A stretch of 64,000 nucleotides of DNA, taken from the NCBI RefSeq assembly GCF_008087345.1, contig NZ_ML701736.1, forward strand, positions 1 through 64,000, in the 5' to 3' direction. Below are positions 50,407 to 58,961 of this stretch, piece by piece. Positions within the stretch are counted from its first letter, which is position 1. Every line of letters begins with the position of its first letter. This DNA is from Nocardioides caldifontis. Its GTDB lineage: Bacteria > Actinomycetota > Actinomycetes > Propionibacteriales > Nocardioidaceae. The position numbers were made by a program, and so were the translations under genes. The notes beneath the pieces are model-generated. The model did not search any database. It had not been told where the DNA came from and was given only the letters and a program-made list of their open reading frames with translations.

Positions 50407-50751
50407 GTGCTCGATCAGCAGACCGGCAACATGAGTGCTTCCCGCGGGTCCCCGACTGCGTGGCCCGAACCGGCCGTCCGTGCCCTACGGCGCTCGCAGC
50501 CGCCTCCCACCGGGCCGCGGGTCCACGGGCGCCGCGAACGGCGCTTCTGGGGGTTCCTCGTGCTCAGCGTCGTTCTCGCCGCACTCATCCCGATCACGGC
50601 CGCGGTCGGGATGAACGTCGCGAGCTCCACCACGTCGCGCCTCCTGGTCGCGTTCGCCATCCCCGTGCTGGCGGGGTCGGCGGTCACCGCCTCGGCTGCG
50701 GCGACGAACGCACTGCCACGGATGCGGCGTCGCGACCGACGTCGGGGGTGA
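50407..50751 (+). CDS. Small two-helix membrane protein
   Basis: This 114-residue protein starts at GTG 50407 behind the excellent ribosome-binding site GGGAGGAGG. A basic, Pro-rich N-terminal 45 residues precede two hydrophobic segments (about 47-69 and 77-100) and a basic tail. No family is recognised. It converges on the decayed doxX-like gene, 3 bp away. Confidence 0.6.
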   Translation: MLDQQTGNMSASRGSPTAWPEPAVRALRRSQPPPTGPRVHGRRERRFWGFLVLSVVLAALIPITAAVGMNVASSTTSRLLVAFAIPVLAGSAVTASAAATNALPRMRRRDRRRG

Positions 50752-50754
50752 CGC

Positions 50755-51155
50755 TCAGGTGTGCCGATCGCGGCGGGTGAGCCAGCCGCCGCCGAACAGC
50801 GCCCACAGCACCAGCACCGGCTGGAAGAACAGCCGCACTAGCCGCCTAAGTCAGCGTTGAGGCCGAAATCGTCGTTTGCCCTCGACGTACTGCGCGATGT
50901 TGCCCGCGACGATCGCGACGAAGAACGTTGTCAGCAAGCCGCCGACCAGCCGCTGATGGCGGGGGAGCGCCACGAAAGCCGCGCCGAGGCTGATCTCGGC
51001 GAGGCCGGGCCGAGCACCGTCACGTCCCTATCGACCGGGAACCACGACGGCACCTGCGCCTGAAACTCCTCGCGCGACACCGTGAGGTGGCTGACTCCCG
51101 CTCCGACCATCAGTGTCCCGAGGACGACGCGGGCGGCGGTGCGGGCCAGGCTCAT
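50755..51155 (-). pseudogene. Frameshifted DoxX-family membrane protein
   Basis: The intact N-terminus (MSLARTAARVVLGTLMVGAG, continuing to VTVLG) is an actinobacterial DoxX-like start. Near 51007 one C appears to be missing, and the protein continues in another frame as PGLAEISLGAAFVALPR and AIVAGNIAQYVEGKRRF. Further shifts near 50865 and 50850 bring in FGLNAD and then RLVRLFFQPVLVLWAL to a TGA at 50755. Stitched together it is about 133 residues, the normal DoxX size. Three frame breaks in 400 bp mean either a dead gene or poor sequence quality. Confidence 0.7.
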
Positions 51156-51194
51156 GCGCGGAACCTACGGTGGTCCCCGGAGTGAGGACGTGGT

Positions 51195-51743
51195 TCAGTC
51201 GATGAGCTCTACCGGACAGACCTGCATCTCGTACGGCGCCGACACCGTGCCGCTCGCCTCGCCGGTGAGCCGGAGCTCCTCGTCGTACCGACCGTCGCGC
51301 AGCTGCCACACGACGAGCTCGAGCCCGATCGGGTCGAAGACCCAGTACGACGCGCAGCCGGCCTCCTCGTAGCGGGCGTTCTTCAGGTTGAGGTCGAACA
51401 GCCGGGTGCTCGGTGACAGCACCTCCACGGCGAGCAGTGGAGCCACCGGAAGGTTCCGGTCGGTGAGGTCACTGCGCCGCGTGACGATCAGGTCGGGCTG
51501 CACCACCGTGTCATCGGCCAGCCGGACCTCGAACGGCGCCAGCCGCACCGCCAGCTCGTGCGGGCACTTCGCCGCGAGGAGGAGGTGCAACTTGCCGACC
51601 GCGCCCTGGTGGCGGTTGCTCGGTGCCGGTGTCACGACGAGGGTGCCGTCGACCAGCTCGTAGCGGTGCCCGTCATCAGGCATCGCTTGCAGGTCGTGGT
51701 GCGTCAGCGGCCTGCTCCAGGGGAGCGTGGTCATGGTCGTCAT
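51195..51743 (-). CDS. Uma2-family (DUF820) PD-(D/E)XK-type protein
   Basis: This 182-residue protein starts at ATG 51743 behind AAGGAG. The Uma2 features are present: RYELVDGTLVVTPAPSNRHQ near the N-terminus, VVQPDLIVTRR, the LLAVEVLSPSTR core with the catalytic-type Glu, and RYEEAGCASYWVFDP. Uma2 proteins have a restriction-endonuclease fold and occur in many copies in some bacteria and cyanobacteria. Their function is unproven, with links to mobile DNA suggested. Confidence 0.85.
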   Translation of the reverse strand: MTTMTTLPWSRPLTHHDLQAMPDDGHRYELVDGTLVVTPAPSNRHQGAVGKLHLLLAAKCPHELAVRLAPFEVRLADDTVVQPDLIVTRRSDLTDRNLPVAPLLAVEVLSPSTRLFDLNLKNARYEEAGCASYWVFDPIGLELVVWQLRDGRYDEELRLTGEASGTVSAPYEMQVCPVELID

Positions 51744-51823
51744 CGTGCTCCTTGTCGTCATGCCCGGCAATCGTGGGGCCCGGCACCGACAAGCCGTGCC
51801 GCGAGGCGCCTACGGTGTGGAAC

Positions 51824-52294
51824 GTGACTCTTCCGCCGCACCCGGACCGGCTCCGAATGAGCCGGCGGCTCGCGTTCCTGCTCGACGACCTCGTGCGGAT
51901 CCCGGGGACGAACCGGGGCGTCGGGCTCGACGCGCTGATCGGGCTGTTCCCCGGTGTCGGCGATCTGGTGGGCTCGGGGCTTTCGGGGGCGATCATGTTC
52001 GAGGCGGTGCGCAACCGGGTGCCGATCCCGACGCTCGCGCGGATGGCGTGGAACCTGCTGCTCGACGCGCTGCTCGGGATCGTGCCGTTCGTGGGCGACG
52101 TAGCGGACGCGGCGCACCGCGCCAACCGCCGCAACTACCAGCTGCTCGTGCAGGCGGTGGAGAGGAACCCGGACCCGGCGCCGCCGACCGCCGGTTACCT
52201 GGCGGCCGGGCTCGCACTCACCGTCCTCCCGCTGGTCCTCACGGTCGTGCTCGGGGTGGTGACGCTGGTCCTGCTGGTGCGCTGGCTGGTGTGA
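51824..52294 (+). CDS. DUF4112 membrane protein
   Basis: This 156-residue protein starts at GTG 51824. The conserved DUF4112 core is clear: LDDLVRIPGTNRGVGLDALIGLFPGVGDLVGSG (which spans about residues 20-52), followed by LLDALLGIVPFVGDVADAAHRANRRN and one C-terminal membrane helix. Function unknown. It converges on the VOC gene with 2 bp between stops. Confidence 0.85.
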   Translation: MTLPPHPDRLRMSRRLAFLLDDLVRIPGTNRGVGLDALIGLFPGVGDLVGSGLSGAIMFEAVRNRVPIPTLARMAWNLLLDALLGIVPFVGDVADAAHRANRRNYQLLVQAVERNPDPAPPTAGYLAAGLALTVLPLVLTVVLGVVTLVLLVRWLV

Positions 52295-52296
52295 CG

Positions 52297-52770
52297 TCAG
52301 GCGCCGTCGTACGCCGCCTGCAGCTCGGCGACATCGATCTTCGACATCGTCAGCATCGCCTGGCAGACGCGCTGGTTCGCCTCGGTCGAGTAGTCCCCGG
52401 ACAGCTCCTCGAGCTCGCGCGGGATCACCTGCCACGACACCCCGAACATGTCCTTGCACCAGCCGCACGCACCGGGCTCGCCGCCGTCGGCGGTGAGGAG
52501 CTCCCAGTACCGGTCGACCTCGGCCTGCCCCTCGACGAGGAGGTAGAACGAGAACGCCTCGTTGAGGTGAAACGACGGTCCGGCGTTGAGGCCGACCACC
52601 TCGTGGCCGGCGACGGTGAACTCGACGACGTCGGCGACCCGGTCGTCCGGGGAGGTGCGGGCCGTGATCACCCGCTTCACCTCCGAGCCCGGGATGTGCT
52701 CGGCGTAGAATGCTGCGGCCTCGACGGCCTGGTCGTTGCCGAACCACAGGTGCGTTCGTACGGAAGCCAT
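52297..52770 (-). CDS. VOC-superfamily (PhnB-like) protein
   Basis: This 157-residue protein starts at ATG 52770 behind AGGAGAA. It has the PhnB/3-demethylubiquinone-methyltransferase-like VOC fold: THLWFGNDQAVEAAAFYAEH, FTVAGHEVVGLNAGP and CGWCKDMFGVSWQVIP. Members bind a metal or small ligand, and many are annotated as glyoxalase-like with unknown substrate. It is a single gene, divergent from the deaminase gene. Confidence 0.85.
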   Translation of the reverse strand: MASVRTHLWFGNDQAVEAAAFYAEHIPGSEVKRVITARTSPDDRVADVVEFTVAGHEVVGLNAGPSFHLNEAFSFYLLVEGQAEVDRYWELLTADGGEPGACGWCKDMFGVSWQVIPRELEELSGDYSTEANQRVCQAMLTMSKIDVAELQAAYDGA

Positions 52771-52870
52771 GGCTGTTCTCCTGTCTCGACGGGTCGTCAC
52801 TGCTACCGACCGAGCGAAGGCGCGGAACTCATCGGTCGGCCGTCGAGCCGCGAGTGCCACACTGCTCCGC

Positions 52871-53362
52871 ATGACGAGTACGACGTTGTCCGAGAAGGAG
52901 CTGCGGCACCTCCGTCGCGCCATCGAGCTGGCCGAGGAGGCGCTGGAGGCCGGCGACCAGCCCTTCGGCTCGGTGCTGGTCGACGCGGACGGACAGGTGC
53001 TGTTCGAGGACCGCAACCGGGCGAACAGCGTGGACGTCACCCGCCACCCCGAGTTCGAGATCGCGCGGTGGGCGGCCGCGAACCTGACGCCTGAGCAGCG
53101 GGCGGGCTGCGTCGTCTACACCTCGGGCGAGCACTGTGCGATGTGCTCCTCCGCGCACGCCCGGGCAGGGCTGGGGCCCATCGTCTTCGTCATCTCGGGG
53201 AAGCAGCTCGAGAGGTGGCTCGCCGAGTGGGGCGTCCCGCCGGCACCGGTGGCGACGTTGTCCATCAACGACGTTGCTCCGGAGGTCCAGGTGACCGGGC
53301 CGGTGCCCGAGCTCGTCGACGAGGTCAAGGAGCTGATCCGGCGCCGCCACCAGGAGCGCTAG
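52871..53362 (+). CDS. Cytidine/guanine-deaminase-family nucleoside deaminase
   Basis: This 163-residue protein belongs to the CDA/tRNA-adenosine-deaminase fold. The zinc-site His-x-Glu is HPE (in TRHPEFEIARWAA) rather than HAE. The PCxxC motif is HCAMC (SGEHCAMCSSA), so the usual Pro is replaced by His. Both metal-binding Cys are kept, so activity is possible. The 3' end overlaps the convergent methyltransferase gene by 4 bp. Confidence 0.82.
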   Translation: MTSTTLSEKELRHLRRAIELAEEALEAGDQPFGSVLVDADGQVLFEDRNRANSVDVTRHPEFEIARWAAANLTPEQRAGCVVYTSGEHCAMCSSAHARAGLGPIVFVISGKQLERWLAEWGVPPAPVATLSINDVAPEVQVTGPVPELVDEVKELIRRRHQER

Positions 53363-53952
53363 GACCGCCGGGAGAGCACCGCGACGAGGAACTCCGAGGT
53401 CTCGCGGAACGGCCGCAGGTCCCACGACGACAGCAGCAGCTCCTCGGCCAGCCCGACGGACCGCGCGTCGTCGAGGAACTGCTCGAACGTGTAGCCGCGC
53501 CCGGCGCCGAACCCGACCACCAGCCGGCCCTCGTCGGCCAGGTGCGCCCCGAGCCGCTCGAGGACCGTACGTCGAGCGGCCGGGTCCACGAAGGTGATCA
53601 CGTTGCCCGCCGAGACGACCACGTCGAACCGGTCCGGCAGCTCCAGGGTCGCCAGGTCGCCGACCAGCCAGGTCGGCCCGGGGTGGTCCTCCTCGGCCGC
53701 CTCGACCAGCACGGGGTCGATGTCGACGCCGACCACGGTGTGGCCGGCCCGGTGCAGGGAGCCGCCGAGCCGGCCGCCTCCGCAGCCGGCGTCGAGGATC
53801 CGCGACCCGCGGCCCACCATCGCGTCGACGAGGCGTGCTTCGCCGTCGAGGTCGCGTCCCTCGGCGGCCATCGTGCGGAACCGCTCGACGTACCACCGCG
53901 AGTGGTCGGGGTTGTCACGGACGATCTCGGTCCAGGTGCGGTGCTCGCTCAC
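53359..53952 (-). CDS. Class I SAM-dependent methyltransferase
   Basis: This 197-residue protein has motif I ILDAGCGGGRLGGSLH (about residues 52-67), an acidic motif II VVGVDIDP and the motif IV region FDVVVSAGNVITFVD. It is compact, like small-molecule methyltransferases of the UbiE/Tam type. The substrate is unknown. It lies 25 bp downstream of the hypothetical gene at 53978-54418 on the same strand. Confidence 0.85.
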   Translation of the reverse strand: MSEHRTWTEIVRDNPDHSRWYVERFRTMAAEGRDLDGEARLVDAMVGRGSRILDAGCGGGRLGGSLHRAGHTVVGVDIDPVLVEAAEEDHPGPTWLVGDLATLELPDRFDVVVSAGNVITFVDPAARRTVLERLGAHLADEGRLVVGFGAGRGYTFEQFLDDARSVGLAEELLLSSWDLRPFRETSEFLVAVLSRRS

Positions 53953-53977
53953 AGCGCCGAGGTTACGGGCGCAGGAC

Positions 53978-54418
53978 TCAGGCAGACGCAGCCAGGTCGT
54001 CGGGGGCGATCACGACCAGCTCACGGTCGTTCGCCCGGTGGACCGGCCAGGTCCGCAATCCCTCCCGGCTGAGCACGCCGGTCAGCAGAGACGCCCAGGC
54101 CCGGTCGCCGCCGGTCAGCCCGTCGCGCCCGGGTCGCGAGAGCAGGAACGCGACCTGGCACGGACCGAGGTCGCCGACGAGGTGCGCGAGGAAGTGGCCG
54201 AGGTGCTGCTCCTCCTGCTCGTCCGGCGCGGCCGGCATGTCCTCGATCTGCACCAGGTGCTGCGTCGGCCGGCCGTCCTCCTCCAGCAGCAGCATCCACA
54301 GGGACCGGCCGCCGAACCCGAGGGGCCCCATGAGGGCCCGCCAGAGCCGTTCGAGGTCGGCCTGGGTCCGGACCGGGGGAGTGTTCTCGGGGTTCGTGAG
54401 AGGTGGGATCTCGTCCAT
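53978..54418 (-). CDS. Conserved actinobacterial hypothetical protein
   Basis: ATG 54418 is preferred over a start 7 codons upstream because CAGGG precedes it. The 146-residue soluble protein contains LWRALMGPLGFGGRSLWMLLL and an acidic QIEDMPAAPDEQEEQHL loop. No catalytic motif is seen. Similar proteins are common in Nocardioides and relatives, but none has a known function that I can cite. Confidence 0.6.
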   Translation of the reverse strand: MDEIPPLTNPENTPPVRTQADLERLWRALMGPLGFGGRSLWMLLLEEDGRPTQHLVQIEDMPAAPDEQEEQHLGHFLAHLVGDLGPCQVAFLLSRPGRDGLTGGDRAWASLLTGVLSREGLRTWPVHRANDRELVVIAPDDLAASA

Positions 54419-54481
54419 GCGGTGAACCCTGACGTACATCGTGGGGGCGTGGGTGGTTCTCCACAGGGTGGTTTCGACAGG

Positions 54482-55135
54482 TCAACCACCGGCGCCGGGG
54501 CGGACGAGTCCCATCTCGTACGCCGCGACCGCCGCCTGGGTCCGGTCCCGGAGCCCGAGCTTGCGGAGGATCGAGGCGACGTGGGTCTTCACCGTCCCCT
54601 CGCTCACGAAGAGCCGGAGCCCGATCTCGACGTTCGACAGCCCGGCCGCGACCTCCCGGAGGACATCGAGCTCGCGGGCGGTGAGCCGGGACAGCTCGGG
54701 GGCGGGGGAGACGTGGCGGGAGGCGTACTCCTGCACCAGCCGGTCGACGAGCGATGGTGCCAGCGAGGTGCGGCCGGCGACGGCGTCGAGCACCGCGGCG
54801 CGGAGCTCGGCGGGCGGCATGCTCTTGAGGAGGTACCCGGACGCCCCGGCCCGGATCGCGCCGACGATCAGCGCGTCGTCGGAGAACGTCGTCAGCATGA
54901 CGACCGGCGGAGCGCCCGGCGACGACGCGATGCGCCGGGCCGCCTCGATGCCGTCCATCTCCGGCATCCGGATGTCCAGCAGCACCAGGTCGACCGGGCG
55001 GGAGGTCAGCGCCTGCAACGCCTCCAGGCCACTCGAGGCCTCGGCGACCACTTCGAGCTCCCCGCCGTGCTCGAGGACCATCCGCAGCCCCGACCGGACG
55101 AGCGCCTCGTCGTCGACGACCATCACCCGGACCAC
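54482..55135 (-). CDS. NarL/LuxR-type response regulator (module 1)
   Basis: This 217-residue protein has a receiver domain with VVDDE and the phosphoacceptor Asp54 (LVLLDIRMPEMDG) and Lys in YLLKSMPP. The C-terminal LuxR helix-turn-helix is LTARELDVLREVAAGLSNVEIG. GTG 55135 gives the usual residues before VVDDE. Alternative starts are GTG 55126 and ATG 55123. It overlaps the kinase gene at 55123-55135 and is co-transcribed with it. Confidence 0.88.
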   Translation of the reverse strand: MVRVMVVDDEALVRSGLRMVLEHGGELEVVAEASSGLEALQALTSRPVDLVLLDIRMPEMDGIEAARRIASSPGAPPVVMLTTFSDDALIVGAIRAGASGYLLKSMPPAELRAAVLDAVAGRTSLAPSLVDRLVQEYASRHVSPAPELSRLTARELDVLREVAAGLSNVEIGLRLFVSEGTVKTHVASILRKLGLRDRTQAAVAAYEMGLVRPGAGG

Positions 55136-56223
55136 GAGGCACCTCCCGGCAACGGGATCCGCGCCACCAGCCGCCACCCGTCCTCGGTGGCCGACGACGT
55201 GATCGTGCCGCCCACGGTCGCGAGCCGCTCCCGCAGCCCGACCAGCCCCCGTCCGCTTCCCGGTAGGGAGGCCGCCCGTGCCACTCCGATCGACGACACG
55301 CTCGCGACGACGGCGCTCCCGTCCCGCTGCACCGCGACTGCCACTTCCTGCGCGTCGCTGTGCCGGACGACGTTGGTCAGCCCCTCCTGCACGACCCGGT
55401 ACACCGCCGTCGACACCCCGCTCGGGACCTCCTCGACCGAGACGTCGACGGAGACGGCCAGCCCGCCGCGGCGTACCCCCTCGACCAGCGCGGGCAGGTG
55501 CGCGATCCCCGGCTGTTCCTCGGGGGTGCTGTCCAGCAGCCGCAGGAACCGGTGCATCTCCGCCAGCCCCTCCCGCGCACCCTCCTCGATGCTCCCGAGC
55601 ACCTCCGTGACGTCGGGCGAGCTGGCCCGCTCCCTTGCACTCCCGGCCTGCAGCGTGATCAGCGTCAGCGTGTGCGCGACCGAGTCGTGTAGATCGCGGG
55701 AGATCCGCCCACGCTCCTCCTGAACGGCGACCCTTGCCGCCCGGTCGGCGGCCACCTCCGCGGCCACGCGGCGGTCGCTGGCGACCCGCACCGCCCGTCC
55801 GGCGCCCCACGCCGCCACCAGCAGCACGACGTTGACCACCAGGTCGGCGAGCACGAAGTCGTCGGTCGTCGCGTCGAACACCAGCCCGCCGGCGACGACG
55901 GCGAGCACGCCGATGACACCGTCCTTGGGCGCGGCGTACCAGCCCAGCGACGCCAGCACGAACAGCAGCACCAGGAACCCGGTCGCTACCGGCGCAGTGC
56001 CGGCGAGCGGCTGGAGCGCCATGCTCACCGCGCCGACGAGGGCGGCGGCCAGCGGGTGCGTCCGGCGTACGGCGAGCGCCGGCACGATCAGCAGGTTGAG
56101 CCCGGCGTTCCCCAGCACGGACCCCTCGACCTCGTCCGCAGACAGCCACAGCTCGACCTCGGCCACGGCCGCCACGAGGAGGCCGACCACTAGGTCGCGG
56201 GGCCAGGCAGGACGAGGGGACAT
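55123..56223 (-). CDS. Sensor histidine kinase (module 1)
   Basis: This 366-residue protein has five or six N-terminal membrane segments (up to residue ~145) and no large extracellular domain. It then has a HisKA_3 dimerisation helix with phospho-His179 (RISRDLHDSVAHTL) and an HATPase with VVQEGLTNVVRHSDA and GSGRGLVGLRER. It is a typical partner of NarL-type regulators. It diverges from the membrane-protein gene at 56370, which is a likely target. Confidence 0.88.
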   Translation of the reverse strand: MSPRPAWPRDLVVGLLVAAVAEVELWLSADEVEGSVLGNAGLNLLIVPALAVRRTHPLAAALVGAVSMALQPLAGTAPVATGFLVLLFVLASLGWYAAPKDGVIGVLAVVAGGLVFDATTDDFVLADLVVNVVLLVAAWGAGRAVRVASDRRVAAEVAADRAARVAVQEERGRISRDLHDSVAHTLTLITLQAGSARERASSPDVTEVLGSIEEGAREGLAEMHRFLRLLDSTPEEQPGIAHLPALVEGVRRGGLAVSVDVSVEEVPSGVSTAVYRVVQEGLTNVVRHSDAQEVAVAVQRDGSAVVASVSSIGVARAASLPGSGRGLVGLRERLATVGGTITSSATEDGWRLVARIPLPGGASWSG

Positions 56224-56369
56224 GACGGGATCGTAGGAGCCCGCGGACGGCCTCGCCTCTGTCTCAGGGCAGAGACGCCGTGGCCCGCAGGGCGATGTGC
56301 CGGCCGTCGCGGTCTTCCTAGCGTCCGGTTCACCGGCAGCGCCGCTGCCCGAGCCAGAAGGAGCCCACC

Positions 56370-56972
56370 ATGACCGCCCTCGCCGCCACGCCCACGACAG
56401 GGACCACCGATCGCCCGTGGGGCCGCATCGTCTGCGCCGCCACCGCCGTCGGCACCTTCGTGCCCTTCGCCATGCTCGAGATCACCGGCGACAGCGGCGC
56501 GGAGATGACCGCCGGGCTCGTCGACGACGTCACGCTCCTCATGAGCGGCTCGATGGTCGCGGTGCTCGTCGCCGCCGGGCTGTTCGTCGCCGCGGCCCGG
56601 CTCGGGAAGGCCGTCGGCGGTGAGCCCGGCATTCTTGTCACAGCAACCGGAAGTGCCGTCGCCCTGATGTTCGCCGGCTTCTACGCGGTCTTCGGTGCCG
56701 GCGGTGTCGTCGCCGCCGAGGTGATGGCCGAGCCGGGCCCCGGTGTGGGGGAGGCGACGTCGGTGCTGCTCAACACCATGGAGATCATGCGCTACGCACC
56801 CGGGCTCGCCCTGACGGCGGTCGTCCTGCTCGCAGGTGCACGGTTCCCGCGGTGGGTGCGCGGCACCGCAGCGTTCTTGGTGCTCCTCACGCTGGTGCCG
56901 TTCACCAGCTGGGTGGCGGCGCTGCTGATCCCGCTCTGGCTCCCCGCGGTGGCCGCGAAGGTCAGGGCGTGA
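56370..56972 (+). CDS. Membrane protein divergent from two-component module 1
   Basis: This 200-residue protein has about five hydrophobic segments and no known motif. The ATG lies 10 bases after AGAAGGAG. It sits back to back with a kinase-regulator operon, the same layout as the protein at 58962 beside module 2, so it may be the module's regulated target. It overlaps the convergent regulator gene at 56962-56972. Confidence 0.65.
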   Translation: MTALAATPTTGTTDRPWGRIVCAATAVGTFVPFAMLEITGDSGAEMTAGLVDDVTLLMSGSMVAVLVAAGLFVAAARLGKAVGGEPGILVTATGSAVALMFAGFYAVFGAGGVVAAEVMAEPGPGVGEATSVLLNTMEIMRYAPGLALTAVVLLAGARFPRWVRGTAAFLVLLTLVPFTSWVAALLIPLWLPAVAAKVRA

Positions 56973-57615
56973 CGACACCTGCCCGGAAACCGAGGATCAC
57001 GAGGTGCACCCGGTCCCGGCACCCGGTCTTCGCGAGCAGCTGCCCGACGTACGTCTTCACGGTGCTCTCGCTGAGGTGGAGCCGCGCGCCGATCTCGGCG
57101 TTGGACGCGCCGGAGCAGATCTCGACCAGCACCTCGCGCTCCCGCTCGGACAACCGGTCGAGGACGGCGGCGAGCGCGGGATCGCCGGAGCGCTGGAGGT
57201 GCCGCTCGACGAGCCGCAGCGTGATGCCGGGGGCCAGCAACGTGGCGCCCTCGTGCACCTGGCGGACCGCCTCGGCGAGCACCCGCTTGGAGACGTCCTT
57301 CAGCAGGAAGCCGCTGGCTCCTGCCTGCAGCGCCGCCAGCACGTAGTCGTCGGCGTCGAACGTGGTCAGCACGACCACCCGGGGGTGGGGCGGCGGGCCG
57401 GCCATGATCCGGCGCGTCGCCTCCAGCCCGTCGGTGCGCGGCATCCGGACGTCCATCAGCACGACGTCGGGCGCGCAGGTGCGCACCATCTCGACCGCCT
57501 CGTCGCCGTCGGCCGCGCCGCCGACGATCGTCAGGTCCTCCTGCCCCTCGAGGATCGTCTCGATGCCCCGGCGCACCAGTTCCTGGTCGTCGGCCACCAG
57601 AACCTTGATCGTCAC
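56962..57615 (-). CDS. NarL/LuxR-type response regulator (module 2)
   Basis: This 217-residue protein starts at ATG 57615. The receiver has LVADDQ and Asp55 (VVLMDVRMPRTDG), a Thr in VVLTTFDADDY and Lys in FLLKDVSK. The LuxR output domain contains LSEREREVLVEICSGASNAEIG. It lies 18 bp downstream of its kinase gene. The inverted repeat at 58832-58865 is a plausible autoregulatory site. Confidence 0.9.
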   Translation of the reverse strand: MTIKVLVADDQELVRRGIETILEGQEDLTIVGGAADGDEAVEMVRTCAPDVVLMDVRMPRTDGLEATRRIMAGPPPHPRVVVLTTFDADDYVLAALQAGASGFLLKDVSKRVLAEAVRQVHEGATLLAPGITLRLVERHLQRSGDPALAAVLDRLSEREREVLVEICSGASNAEIGARLHLSESTVKTYVGQLLAKTGCRDRVHLVILGFRAGVVTP

Positions 57616-57633
57616 GTGACTCTCACCGCCGTC

Positions 57634-58794
57634 TCACCTCAGGGGCACCTCGGCCGTCACCCGGAAGCCCGTGCCGTCCTCGCCGGCCTCCACCGTCCCG
57701 CCGTACGGCGCCACCCGCTCCTGCATCCCGACGAGCCCGTGCCCGGAGCCCGGCCGGGGGACGGTGCGCCGCGGCCCCGGGTCGACGACGGAGCACCGAA
57801 GTGTGCCGGCGGAGGCCGTGACGTGGACGGACACCGCCTCCGCGTGGCTGTGCCGCAGGACGTTGGTGAGCGCTTCCTGCACCAGCCGGTAGACCGCGTT
57901 GCCCAGCCCCGGCGGCAGCACGGCGGACGAGGGGACGTCGAGCTCCAGCGAGACGGAGAGCCCCGACCCGGACAGCAGCGAGGTCAGCGCCGGCAGCTCC
58001 GACAGCTCGGGGGCCGGCAGGTCCAGCTCGTCCTCCCGGAGCACGTCGATCAGCCGCCGCAGCTCGGCGAGCCCACGGCGTCCGGCGTCCTGCACGTTGG
58101 TCAGGGACTCCCGGGCGCGGTCCGGCGAGTCGAGCAGCTCCTCGGCCTCCTCTGCCTGCCAGACCATCACCATCACGGTGTGCGCGAGGACGTCGTGCAG
58201 CTCGCGTGCCAGCCGGATACGCTCGCCCGCCACCGCCAGCCTCGCGGTCGTCTCCTGGTCGCGGGCGAGCACCTCGTTGTAGCGGCGGAGCTGGGCGCTC
58301 CGCTGCTCGAGCACCCGCAGCGCCCGGCCCAACCCCCAGGCGGCGGAGGTGTAGAAGAGCGGGAAGAAGAGCTCGGCCGGCTCCTCCCCGATGCTGGACG
58401 CCATCGCGACGGCGCCACCCGCCAGCACGGGAAGGGCTCCAGCCAGGGCGTCCGGGGTGCGGGCGACGTGCCGCCCCACGCTGAACAGCGCGACGAGCCC
58501 GGCGAGGAACGAGCCGAAGCCGACCGTCCCGCCCAGCCACGCCTGCGCCACCAGCGCCGCCCCGACGAGCACCGCCGCCAGCACCGGCCGGGTCCGGCGT
58601 ACGGCAAGGGGGAGTGCGAGCGCGAGCCCGGCCACCGCGAGCGACCAGCCGCTGCCGTCCCACGGCTGCTCCAGCCCCAGCCCGGTGCTCGCGACCGCGG
58701 CGACCCCGAGCACGACCAGCCAGTCGACCGTCGCCGCGACCACCGGGTCGCGCGCCGCGCCGGGCGCGGGCGCGGTGCTGGTCAAGGGAGCCAC
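57634..58794 (-). CDS. Sensor histidine kinase (module 2)
   Basis: GTG 58794 (386 residues) is chosen because the sequence upstream of it in the longer frame is Pro/Arg-rich and runs through the intergenic inverted repeat. No ribosome-binding site is seen, so it may be leaderless. About six N-terminal membrane segments are followed by phospho-His200 (RLARELHDVLAHTV) in a HisKA_3 helix and an HATPase with LVQEALTNVLRHSHA and GSGHGLVGMQER. It pairs with the regulator at 56962. Confidence 0.87.
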   Translation of the reverse strand: MAPLTSTAPAPGAARDPVVAATVDWLVVLGVAAVASTGLGLEQPWDGSGWSLAVAGLALALPLAVRRTRPVLAAVLVGAALVAQAWLGGTVGFGSFLAGLVALFSVGRHVARTPDALAGALPVLAGGAVAMASSIGEEPAELFFPLFYTSAAWGLGRALRVLEQRSAQLRRYNEVLARDQETTARLAVAGERIRLARELHDVLAHTVMVMVWQAEEAEELLDSPDRARESLTNVQDAGRRGLAELRRLIDVLREDELDLPAPELSELPALTSLLSGSGLSVSLELDVPSSAVLPPGLGNAVYRLVQEALTNVLRHSHAEAVSVHVTASAGTLRCSVVDPGPRRTVPRPGSGHGLVGMQERVAPYGGTVEAGEDGTGFRVTAEVPLR

Positions 58795-58831
58795 CCGGCA
58801 CAGCGTAGGGCGCGGACGGCCCCCGGGGACC

Positions 58832-58865
58832 GTCCTCAGGTACCGGCAGGTCGGCACCTGAGGAC
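58832..58865. promoter_or_regulatory. Inverted repeat between module 2 and its divergent membrane gene
   Basis: GTCCTCAGGT (58832-58841) and ACCTGAGGAC (58856-58865) are exact inverse copies separated by 14 bp. The element lies 38 bp upstream of the kinase start and 97 bp upstream of the membrane-protein gene. Two half-sites about two helical turns apart (24 bp between starts) suit a dimeric NarL-type regulator. Confidence 0.6.
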
Positions 58866-58961
58866 CACCCGACGGCCCCCGCGGCCGAGGCGGCGGGACG
58901 GGCGCGGCCGCGAGGGTGGTCACGTCGGCTCCGCAGGGGAGCCGGGACCAGGAGGACCCAG

